Assembly: GCA_028282105.1 (NCBI GenBank)
Contig: JANQIO010000071.1
Span: 1-45,401 of the forward strand
From: Halieaceae bacterium
Lineage (GTDB): Bacteria > Pseudomonadota > Gammaproteobacteria > Pseudomonadales > Halieaceae
DNA length: 45,401 nt
Reading direction: 5' to 3'
Shown: piece by piece, positions 29,113 through 36,706 of the stretch
Layout: every line of letters starts with the position of its first letter
How positions within the stretch are numbered: position 1 is the first letter of the stretch
Position numbers and translations under genes: made by a program
The notes under the pieces: model-generated
The model's input: only the letters and a program-made list of their open reading frames with translations
Databases searched by the model: none
What the model was told of the DNA's origin: nothing

Positions 29113-30230
29113 ATCCAGTACCTCACGCCATACAGCAACCACGACAGCAGGCCCGGTGACGGGGTATCCCCCAGCATCAGCTCCCGGCTGTCGGCGCAGT
29201 CTGTCTCGATCACCTGTGCCATCTGCGCCAGTGTACCGGCATCCCGCACCACCACGTCCAGTTCCAGGTCGTGCAGGTTGCTGCGGTAGTTCCAGTTACT
29301 GCTGCCGATAATCAGCAGCTCATCCAGCAGCAGCGCCTTGGCGTGCAGCACGCTGGGGCGGTAGAGGAAGATGCGCGCCCCGGCTTTCAGCAGCTCGTGG
29401 TAGTAGTGGCTGCTAAGGCCCGGAAACACCGCGACATCGGAGCGCTCCGGCAGCAGCAGACGCACCTCGGCGCCGTTGCGGCAGGCCGCCAGCAGCGCCC
29501 GCCGCATCCCGGCGGTGGGCAGGAAATAGGCGCTCACCAGCCACACCCGCCGCCGGGCGCTGACCAGGCTGCGGGTAACGAAACGGTTCTTGAGCTGGCG
29601 CCCCCGGAGGCTGCGGTTGCTGAGGTAGCCCGCCAGGAAGCCACGCCGCAGCCGACTCCGGTAACCCTTCCACAGGTCGTCAAAGCCCTCCGCCAGGGTC
29701 TCCACTCGCGGCCCCTCCAGTTCCAGGGCGTAATCACGCCAGGCCTCGCCGCCCGCGCTGCGCGACAGGTGGACGGCAGTGATATTGAAGCTGCCCACCC
29801 AGGCCGTGCGGCGGTCGATGGTGCACAGCTTGCGATGGTTGCGGCGGTTGACGTTCCACAACAGGCGCAGGAATTTCCGTAGCGCGGTGCCGCCGCGGCG
29901 GGTCCAGCGGTAGCTGGTGAAGAACCAGGGCAGCGGGTGGTACACCCGCACGTCCACCCCTCGGTCGACAAGCTGTTCCACCAGGCGCTCCTGGTCTTCC
30001 ATCGACCCCACACCGTCCACCATCACCCGCACCCTCACACCGCGCGCGGCGGCCTCACCCAGGGCCCTGACAAAGCGCTCGCCGAGGGCGTCATAAAGGA
30101 AGATGTAGTACTCGAAATCGATACTCTCACGAGCCGCGGCAATCGCCTCCAGCATGCGCGAGAACAGGGTGTCGCCATCGACATAAAGCCGGGCGCGCTC
30201 CCAGTGGCTGGAGCGGGGTGTCGGGGTCAT
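29109..30230 (-). CDS. clsB: Cardiolipin synthase B-like phospholipase D family protein
   Basis: A 373-aa enzyme with two HKD motifs: NHRKLCTIDRRTAWVGSFN (His-x-Lys-x4-Asp) and LHAKALLLDELLIIGSSNWNYRS. Two such motifs, the GDTLFSRMLEAI start and the pairing with a YbhP-like gene point to ClsB, which condenses phosphatidylglycerol (with PG or PE) to cardiolipin. No membrane helix precedes the first HKD domain, unlike ClsA. The ATG is preceded by TATAATGGCGCC with no SD. Confidence 0.82.
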   Translation of the reverse strand: MTPTPRSSHWERARLYVDGDTLFSRMLEAIAAARESIDFEYYIFLYDALGERFVRALGEAAARGVRVRVMVDGVGSMEDQERLVEQLVDRGVDVRVYHPLPWFFTSYRWTRRGGTALRKFLRLLWNVNRRNHRKLCTIDRRTAWVGSFNITAVHLSRSAGGEAWRDYALELEGPRVETLAEGFDDLWKGYRSRLRRGFLAGYLSNRSLRGRQLKNRFVTRSLVSARRRVWLVSAYFLPTAGMRRALLAACRNGAEVRLLLPERSDVAVFPGLSSHYYHELLKAGARIFLYRPSVLHAKALLLDELLIIGSSNWNYRSNLHDLELDVVVRDAGTLAQMAQVIETDCADSRELMLGDTPSPGLLSWLLYGVRYWM

Positions 30231-30236
30231 GGCGCC

Positions 30237-30242
30237 ATTATA
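30237..30242 (-). promoter_or_regulatory. Perfect -10 box of the clsB-ybhP pair
   Basis: TATAAT on the minus strand ends 6 nt before the clsB ATG (spacer GGCGCC), with no SD between. No good -35 is seen. Transcription from here would start at or beside the ATG, giving a leaderless message. Confidence 0.5.
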
Positions 30243-30314
30243 GGGGTTCTTTCCCGACGCTCTTCAGCGCGGCGACACGACGCGCCAAACGGCCGCGCTG
30301 AACAGCCGGAAAAC

Positions 30315-30323
30315 TGATACGCT
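30315..30323 (+). promoter_or_regulatory. Weak extended -10 before the ABC exporter gene
   Basis: TGA-TACGCT ends 9 nt before ATG 30333 and no SD is present. The core matches consensus at only three of six positions; it is listed because it repeats the short -10-to-ATG layout of clsB, priA and hisI. Confidence 0.25.
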
Positions 30324-30332
30324 TTGCCGGCT

Positions 30333-32123
30333 ATGTCTGACGCCACTGCCCACAACCAAACCGACACCCAAAAGCCCTCACGCACGCGGCTCTCCAGCCT
30401 GCTGCAACTGGGCCGGTTCATGCGCCCCTACACCGGCACCCTGGTAGCCGCCGGCGTCGCCCTGGTATTCACCGCCGGCGTCACCCTGTCGATTGGCCAG
30501 GGCCTGCGCATTCTTATCGACCAGGGCCTGGCCAGTGGTTCGGCCGAGCAACTCGGGGATGCGGTCTATGTGATCATGGGCCTGGCGGTGCTGATGGCGA
30601 TCGGCACCTTCACGCGCTTCTACCTGGTGTCCTGGCTGGGGGAGCGGGTCAGCGCCGATATTCGCGAGGCGGTGTTTGCCAACGTGGTGGCGCTGCATCC
30701 CAGCTTCTTCGACGAGAACCGCTCCGGCGAAATCATGTCGCGGCTCACCACCGACACTACCTTGCTGCAGACCATCATCGGCTCTTCCCTGTCGATGACG
30801 CTGCGCTCCTTCCTGACCACGGTGGGCGCGGTCATCATGCTGTTGGTGACCAGCGTCAAGCTGACGCTGATTGTGCTGTCGGCGGTGCCGGTGGTGCTGC
30901 TGCCGCTGCTGCTGTACGGCCGCCGGGTGCGCAAACTGTCTTCCGCGAGCCAGGATTCGATTGCCCACGTCGGCAGCTACGCCGGCGAGATTATCCAGCA
31001 CATCAAAACCGTGCAGAGCTACACCCGGGAAAACGCCGAGCGGGCGGCCTTCGCTGCGGAATCCGAGCGCGCCTTCCTGATCGCCCGCCGCCGGGTGCGC
31101 CAGCGGGCGCTGCTGACCGCGGCGGTCATCCTCATGGTGTTCGGCGGCCTCTCCGGGCTGATCTGGTCCGGCGGCAACGCCGTGGTCAGCGGCGCCATGA
31201 CCGGCGGTGAACTGGGCGCGTTCATGTTCTATGCGTTTATGGTAGGCATGGGCTTTGCCACCATTTCCGAGGTCTGGGGGGAACTGATGCGCGCCGCCGG
31301 GGCCACGGATCGCCTTATCCAGTTGCTCTCGGAAACCAGCCTCATCACCGAGCCCTCGCAGGAGCAGCAACCCAAGGGCGCCGAGCTGCGCCTGGAGCAG
31401 GTGCAGTTCAGCTACCCCAGCCGGCCGCTGCAACGAGCGCTGGACGATGTGTCGCTGGTGGTGGAGCCGGGTAAGAGCCTGGCCCTGGTAGGGCCCTCGG
31501 GTGCCGGCAAGTCTACGGTGTTTGAACTGCTGCAGCGGTTCTACGACCCGCAGTCCGGCGCGATCTACCTGGGCGGCGTCGACCTGCGGCACATGACCAC
31601 GGAGACGCTGCGCAAGCACCTCGCCGTGGTGCCCCAGGCGCCGGCCATGTTTACCGCCGATGTGGCCTACAACATCGCCTACGGCAAACCGGATGCCAGC
31701 CACGAGCAGATTGTTGCGGCCGCCAGGGCCGCCCATGCCCACGACTTTATCCAGTCGCTACCGCAGCAGTATGAATCTCACCTGGGGGAACAGGGGGTGC
31801 GTCTGTCAGGCGGCCAGAAGCAGCGCATTGCCATCGCCCGCGCCGTGCTGGCGGATCCGGATATCCTGCTGCTGGACGAGGCCACCAGCGCCCTGGACGC
31901 CGAGAGTGAGCGTCACGTACAGGAAGCCCTGGAAGAGCTGATGCAGGGCCGCACCACGGTCATTATCGCCCACCGGCTCAGCACCATCCTGCAGGCCGAC
32001 ACCATCGCCGTGCTGGACCAGGGCAAGCTGGTGGCCAGCGGCACCCATTCCAGCCTGCTGGCCAGCAATCCGCTGTACCAGCGCCTGGCCAGCTTGCAGT
32101 TCAGGGAAGAAGAGGTCGCCTGA
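30333..32123 (+). CDS. ABC transporter, fused membrane and ATPase domains (MsbA-type exporter)
   Basis: A 596-aa half-transporter: about six membrane helices (residues 30-320; FFDENRSGEIMSRLTTDTTLLQ is the conserved coupling region) followed by a nucleotide-binding domain with Walker A GPSGAGKST (387-395), signature LSGGQ (491-495), Walker B ILLLDEATSALD and the H-loop IIAHRLS. Such proteins act as homodimers and export lipids, lipid-linked molecules or drugs. Closeness to clsB may hint at a lipid, but the substrate cannot be deduced. Start ATG 30333 (MSDATAHNQ). Confidence 0.9.
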   Translation: MSDATAHNQTDTQKPSRTRLSSLLQLGRFMRPYTGTLVAAGVALVFTAGVTLSIGQGLRILIDQGLASGSAEQLGDAVYVIMGLAVLMAIGTFTRFYLVSWLGERVSADIREAVFANVVALHPSFFDENRSGEIMSRLTTDTTLLQTIIGSSLSMTLRSFLTTVGAVIMLLVTSVKLTLIVLSAVPVVLLPLLLYGRRVRKLSSASQDSIAHVGSYAGEIIQHIKTVQSYTRENAERAAFAAESERAFLIARRRVRQRALLTAAVILMVFGGLSGLIWSGGNAVVSGAMTGGELGAFMFYAFMVGMGFATISEVWGELMRAAGATDRLIQLLSETSLITEPSQEQQPKGAELRLEQVQFSYPSRPLQRALDDVSLVVEPGKSLALVGPSGAGKSTVFELLQRFYDPQSGAIYLGGVDLRHMTTETLRKHLAVVPQAPAMFTADVAYNIAYGKPDASHEQIVAAARAAHAHDFIQSLPQQYESHLGEQGVRLSGGQKQRIAIARAVLADPDILLLDEATSALDAESERHVQEALEELMQGRTTVIIAHRLSTILQADTIAVLDQGKLVASGTHSSLLASNPLYQRLASLQFREEEVA

Positions 32124-32136
32124 TAGGCGGCCGCGG

Positions 32137-33114
32137 CTAGGCCCGCTCGACATCCTGGTCAAACACCAGGCCCAGGCGCTCCCGCACGCCCCGGCGCAGT
32201 TCACCCAAATCCGATGAGGTTTCCCGGGCAATACCACCCAGGTCCTTGAGGAATCCGATGTAATGGCTGCCGCCCACCAGGGTGCAGCGCAGCGGCAGGG
32301 TCAGCAGGCCGCGGCCCCCCATGGCTTCCCGAACAAGGTCAAGCGCCTCACCGCCAGCGGCGTTGAGATGCTGCGTGGCCACGGCGCGACCGCTTTCGCC
32401 GGCGATCATCAGCACCTCGAAGCCTTCCAGCATGGCCTCCAGGCCAATCCATTCCACCAGCGCCGCATCTTCAGCGCCGCGCCGCAGCGCGCGCCGCGCC
32501 TTGCGGGCCAGGTTGCGGTATTCGCGCTCCACCCGGGGGCCAAACACCGGGTCTGGCACCGGCGACATCAGGTCATCCCGCTCCAGTTCGCGCCAGTCTT
32601 CATCGCTGAGCACACGCTCAATTTCCGGGAACACCAGCGCCTCTTCGACCTCCATGTGCTTGTACATGGTGGCGATATAGTCGCGCACGGTCTTCTGCAG
32701 CTTGTCGACGCCTTCACCGGTTTCCTCCCAGTGGGCCACCGCCTTGAGCGCTTTCGGGCCCAGCTTGGACAGGTAGTCATGGTCGCGCTGCAGGGTATCC
32801 ACGCTGTCGGCCAGGGCGTAGTCCAGCTCGCCGGCGCGGGCGTAGACCAGGTCTTCACGGGGGTGGTGAAAGGCATCCGGGAAATGGGTCATATAGTGCA
32901 GGGACTCGTAGAGCACCTGCGGGTCTACCGCTTCATCCTGTGAAAGCGAATCGACCTGGGCTTCCAGCAGTTTGAGCAGGGTGCCCATGTAGCGGTGTTC
33001 GGCGTACAGCGTCGCCAGGATCGGGTGGCTACTCAGTTGGTTGCCATTGAGGCGCTGGGCCACCACGTCCCAGTTCTTTTTGCTGTACCCGGTGCGGGTA
33101 TCGGTTGCGGGCAT
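32137..33114 (-). CDS. Hemerythrin HHE-domain protein with extra C-terminal domain
   Basis: A 325-aa soluble protein. Residues about 25-180 form a four-helix hemerythrin-like domain with the di-iron ligand pattern: EHRYMGTLLKLLE, FHHPREDLVY, RDHDYLSKLG, and HMEVEEALVFPEIE. Such domains bind O2, NO or iron. The C-terminal 140 residues, including an Arg-rich stretch (YRNLARKARRALRRG) and GGSHYIGFLKDL, are not recognised. Translation is from ATG 33114, with a strong GGAGGAG SD; the frame extends 17 codons further without support. The gene is divergent to the acylase gene and ends 13 nt from the ABC exporter. Confidence 0.85.
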   Translation of the reverse strand: MPATDTRTGYSKKNWDVVAQRLNGNQLSSHPILATLYAEHRYMGTLLKLLEAQVDSLSQDEAVDPQVLYESLHYMTHFPDAFHHPREDLVYARAGELDYALADSVDTLQRDHDYLSKLGPKALKAVAHWEETGEGVDKLQKTVRDYIATMYKHMEVEEALVFPEIERVLSDEDWRELERDDLMSPVPDPVFGPRVEREYRNLARKARRALRRGAEDAALVEWIGLEAMLEGFEVLMIAGESGRAVATQHLNAAGGEALDLVREAMGGRGLLTLPLRCTLVGGSHYIGFLKDLGGIARETSSDLGELRRGVRERLGLVFDQDVERA

Positions 33115-33267
33115 AGACTCCTCCACGTGGCCTGAATTGTATATAGTTGTAGACAGGCATCGCATTGACGCAGGACATTGTCACCATAACTGCGCTCACC
33201 CCCGCAAAGCCAGTACACTGCGGTGCAATTTCTTATAACGATTACAACGCGGTAAGGACACAACACC
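33115..33267. promoter_or_regulatory. Divergent promoter region between hemerythrin and acylase genes
   Basis: A 153-bp gap. On the minus strand TACAAT (33141-33136) lies 22 nt before the hemerythrin ATG, within a TATATACAAT run. On the plus strand TATAAC (33234-33239) and TACACT (near 33214) are the best -10 candidates for the acylase gene. No -35 or operator is convincing. Confidence 0.4.
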
Positions 33268-35733
33268 ATGCTCCCCAAACACCTCCCCTGGCTGGCAGCC
33301 CTGCTGCTGGCGGGCCTCGCAGCCTGTTCAGACTCTGACAACACCTTTGTACCGGAGACCCCCGAGCCGCCGATACCCCCGGAGCCAGGGCCCACGCTGA
33401 GTGCCGAGATTCGCCGCACGGAGTTCGGCATCCCCCACGTCAGGGCCAATGACTGGGGCAGCCTCGGGTACGGCATCGGCTATGCCTACGCGCAGGACAA
33501 TTTCTGCGTGGTGATGCGCGAGGTGATTTTCTCCATTGGCCGCTCGGCGGAGTTGCTGGGAGAAGAGGGCAACGTCAATGACGACCTGCTGTTCACCTAC
33601 CTCAATGGCGACCTGGAGACCTTCGAGCAGGAGGTCATCGCGCAACAACCCCAGCGCGTGCGCGACCTGAATGAGGGCTACGTGGCTGGCATCAACCGCT
33701 ACCTGGAAGAGACCGGGGTGGAGAACCTGCCCGAGGGCGACCTCGGCTGCCGCGACGCCGACTGGGTGTTCCCCATTACCTCCACCGATATTGCGCTGCT
33801 GCAGCGGCGTCAGGCCCTGCGTGGCAGCTCCGGCAACGGCACCTTCTCGCAGGCCATTCTCGCCACCGAAGGGCCCAGTGATGGCGGCGATATCATTCTC
33901 ACCAGCGAAGGCGAACAGCAACTGCGCCGCGCCTTCCGCAAAATCGGCGAGACCCTGCGCGACCCGGACCTCGGCAGTAACGCCCTGGCAGCGGGCCGCG
34001 ACATTACCCAGACCGGTACCGGCCTGCTGCTGGGTAACCCCCACCAGCCCTGGTTCGGCGAGGGCGCCTGGTACCAGGCGCACCTGACCATTCCCGGTGA
34101 AGTGGATGTGGCGGGGGCGGTGCTGCACGGCTTCCCCTACATCGGCATCGGCTTCAATAAGGACCTGGCCTGGACCCACACCGTGTCCATCGCCAACCGC
34201 TACAGCCTGTATGAGCTGGAACTGAACCCGGACAACCCGCTGCAATATTTCTATGACGGCGAGTTGCGGGATATCGTGCCGGTCGAAATCACAGTCCAGT
34301 CCAGGCAGGCCGATGGCACCCTGGTGGATGTCAGCAAGACCTTCTATGAAAGCCAGTTCGGCCCCATCGTGAATTTCGCCGAGGTCAGCCCGCTGCTGGA
34401 CGGCTGGCCGCTGATCACCGGCACCATCCTGGCTTTCAAGGACGCCAATCTCTCCACCGACCAGCGCGGCAGCGACCAGTACCTGGAGAAGGCCAGCGCC
34501 GCCAACCTGGATGAATACCTGGATGCGATCAGCGCGCTCGGCAACCCGGTGTTTCACGAGATTGTCGCCGACCGCAATGGCGAGGCCTTCTACGGTGACA
34601 TCTCGGTGATTCCCTTTGTCGACCAGGCCAAGATCGATAGCTGCCTGACCGCGCCCATCGGTCAGCTATTGGCCGACGGCACCACCAACGTACTGATTAC
34701 CCTGGACGGCTCCACCTCCGACTGCGAGTGGGGCGTGGACCCCGAGGCGCCGGAGGGCTCCGGGCTGTTCGGACCCAGCGCCCTGCCGCAGCTACGCACC
34801 ACCGACTACGTGGGCAACAGCAACAACAGCTACTGGCTCAGCGACGCCAACAATCCGCTCACCGGCTTCCCCACCACCATGGGCCCGGTGGGCTATGAAG
34901 GCCTGCAGCAGTTCCTGCGCACCCGCATCGGCCACATTATGGTCGAGGAGCGCCGCCAGGCTACCGACGGCCTCGACGACAGCCCGCTGTTCACCCTCGA
35001 GAACCTCAAAGCCTTCATGTATGAGAACCGGGTGTACGGCGCCGAGATCACCCTCGACGATGTACTGACCATTTGCGAAGGCACCGCCGCCCCCATCGGT
35101 GACGCCTGTGACGTGCTGGCCGCCTGGGACCAGAAGGTGGACCTGGACAGCCGCGGCGCCCAGGTGTGGAAGGAGTTCTGGGCCGTGATCCGTCGCGAGT
35201 TGGGCAATAGCTTCCAGAACATCGTCGAAAGCGATCGTTTCTGGGCCGTGGATTTCGACCCGGCCGACCCGCTCAACACCCCCGCCGGTATCGACGTGGA
35301 TGACGCGGCCAATCGCGACCTGGTAATCAACGCCCTGCTGGAAGCCCGCGGCCAACTACAGGCCAACAACGTGGCGCTGGATGCCCCCTGGGGCGAAGTG
35401 CAGTTCCTGGAGCGTGGCAACGAAAACGTGCCCATTCACGGCGGCCAGGGCACTCTGGGCATCTACGGCGCAATCAGCTCGCGCCTCAGCGACGGCGGCT
35501 ACCGGAACCCCAGCAGCGGCAATAGCTACATCCAGGTGGTGACCTGGGATGAGAGCGAGTGCCCCATCGCCGACGTGATCCTGGTGCCGAGCCAGTCCAC
35601 CGACCCGGCCTCGCCGCACTTCGCCGACCAGACCCGGCTCTACTCCAACAAGGAGTGGGTGCGCTTCCCCTTCTGCGAGGCAGACATCGAGGCCAACCAG
35701 ATTGGTGAAACCCTGGTGCTCGAGGCCTTCTAG
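33268..35733 (+). CDS. Penicillin acylase family lipoprotein, PvdQ/AHL-acylase-like
   Basis: An 821-aa Ntn hydrolase. The N-terminus is a lipoprotein signal with lipobox LAAC (Cys20) and a Pro-rich linker. Ser237 in DLGSNALAAG is the expected autocatalytic cleavage site and nucleophile of the beta chain. Downstream segments (LLLGNPHQPWFGEG, HLTIPGEVDVAGA, GIGFNKDLAWTHTV, GNSNNSYWLSDANNPLTGF, HGGQGTLGIYGAI) resemble PvdQ and related acyl-homoserine lactone acylases more than penicillin G acylase. Expected activity is removal of a fatty acyl chain from an amide in the periplasm; whether AHLs, a siderophore precursor or something else is the substrate is unknown. SD AGGA about 11 nt before the ATG. 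Confidence 0.9.
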   Translation: MLPKHLPWLAALLLAGLAACSDSDNTFVPETPEPPIPPEPGPTLSAEIRRTEFGIPHVRANDWGSLGYGIGYAYAQDNFCVVMREVIFSIGRSAELLGEEGNVNDDLLFTYLNGDLETFEQEVIAQQPQRVRDLNEGYVAGINRYLEETGVENLPEGDLGCRDADWVFPITSTDIALLQRRQALRGSSGNGTFSQAILATEGPSDGGDIILTSEGEQQLRRAFRKIGETLRDPDLGSNALAAGRDITQTGTGLLLGNPHQPWFGEGAWYQAHLTIPGEVDVAGAVLHGFPYIGIGFNKDLAWTHTVSIANRYSLYELELNPDNPLQYFYDGELRDIVPVEITVQSRQADGTLVDVSKTFYESQFGPIVNFAEVSPLLDGWPLITGTILAFKDANLSTDQRGSDQYLEKASAANLDEYLDAISALGNPVFHEIVADRNGEAFYGDISVIPFVDQAKIDSCLTAPIGQLLADGTTNVLITLDGSTSDCEWGVDPEAPEGSGLFGPSALPQLRTTDYVGNSNNSYWLSDANNPLTGFPTTMGPVGYEGLQQFLRTRIGHIMVEERRQATDGLDDSPLFTLENLKAFMYENRVYGAEITLDDVLTICEGTAAPIGDACDVLAAWDQKVDLDSRGAQVWKEFWAVIRRELGNSFQNIVESDRFWAVDFDPADPLNTPAGIDVDDAANRDLVINALLEARGQLQANNVALDAPWGEVQFLERGNENVPIHGGQGTLGIYGAISSRLSDGGYRNPSSGNSYIQVVTWDESECPIADVILVPSQSTDPASPHFADQTRLYSNKEWVRFPFCEADIEANQIGETLVLEAF

Positions 35734-35737
35734 TCAG

Positions 35738-36355
35738 GTGAGCGGCCGCGCCGTCAGGCTCTTCTGCTGGTTGCTCTGTGCGCTGGCACCTCAGGCCCAG
35801 GCCGAGATTGCGCCGAGCACCGCTCAGGAGATCTCGGTGGGCGGCGTGGTTATTAACACGCCGCCGCCTTCTGGCTTCTTCGAGCTGAAATCGCGCAACC
35901 CCAGGCTTGACCCCTACTGGCAGAGCTTCGTGATCCCGGGTAACCGCCTGCTGGCAATCTATGGTGACGGCCCGGCGGCCATCTCCGTGGACCAGGATCT
36001 GCCGCCCACCATGAGCCAGTACATGATGCTGCAATCCACCCAGGCCATGGAGGGCCAGCTCACCAGCCCCGAGGAGTTTGCCGCCGGCCAGGAAATCATG
36101 GCCGCGCAGTACGACGACATGATGAAGAAGGTCGAGTCGATGATCGACAGCTTCGAGGGTGAAGCCTCCAAAGGTCTGTCGGCGGCGATGTTGACCGAGG
36201 CAGACATCGACTTCGGCGAGCAGGTGCCGCTGGGCATTCACCACCGCGGCGACTATCTGGCCATGTCTTCCATTGCCAGCTACACCGTCTCGGTAGAGGA
36301 GGTGGAGTCGCAGTTCATGATGGTCAATACCGCCGCCGCCAACGCCAGTCCCTAG
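35738..36355 (+). CDS. Small secreted protein of unknown function
   Basis: A 205-aa protein starting at GTG 35738, 4 nt after the acylase stop, which suggests one operon. The N-terminus (VRLFCWLLCALAPQAQA) is a signal peptide with cleavage after AQA. The mature part has Pro-rich (NTPPPSGFFELK) and Met-rich (TMSQYMMLQSTQAMEG; EIMAAQYDDMMKKVESMI) stretches and no cysteine. I recognise no family. Its end overlaps the convergent GNAT-like gene by 32 bp. Perhaps an envelope partner of the acylase, by position only. Confidence 0.7.
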   Translation: MSGRAVRLFCWLLCALAPQAQAEIAPSTAQEISVGGVVINTPPPSGFFELKSRNPRLDPYWQSFVIPGNRLLAIYGDGPAAISVDQDLPPTMSQYMMLQSTQAMEGQLTSPEEFAAGQEIMAAQYDDMMKKVESMIDSFEGEASKGLSAAMLTEADIDFGEQVPLGIHHRGDYLAMSSIASYTVSVEEVESQFMMVNTAAANASP

Positions 36356-36599
36356 TGCGGGGGCTCAGGCCCTGGAACGCATCCGGTACAGCCCCGGACA
36401 GCACCTCGGCATCCCGAAAGGCGAGCACCATACAGGGGTGCTGGTGGCCCTCCAACACATACCAGGTGCCGACGTCGTAGCGCTGCACCGGTCGCAGTGC
36501 CTCCAGGAAGGCCTGTTCAGTCTTGCCTCCGCCCCAGGCATCAAAGCCCAGCATGAAGAAACTTTCGCGTTCTCGCTGGCTTCCTTCGCGTATATGCAT
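36324..36599 (-). CDS. Short GNAT-like acetyltransferase N-terminal fragment
   Basis: A 91-aa frame whose residues 1-60 (MHIREGSQRERESFFMLGFD, AWGGGKTEQAFLEAL, YDVGTWYVLE) read like the N-terminal half of a GNAT N-acetyltransferase. The acetyl-CoA-binding half is missing: after MVLAF the sequence loses similarity and ends in an Arg-rich tail overlapping the convergent gene. It nevertheless has a good SD (AGGTGA close to the ATG) and a TATACT -10 box at 36635-36630. It may be a decayed gene still expressed, or a small protein. Confidence 0.5.
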   Translation of the reverse strand: MHIREGSQRERESFFMLGFDAWGGGKTEQAFLEALRPVQRYDVGTWYVLEGHQHPCMVLAFRDAEVLSGAVPDAFQGLSPRTRDWRWRRRY

Positions 36600-36706
36600 T
36601 GTTCACCTGGCATCTGTAAACAGAGTCGCAGTATAGCCAGTCTGCTTGGATTCCCGTCGCGACCGGTGATAGTCTCGGCCCAATTCCCGATATTGGCGAA
36701 AGAGTG

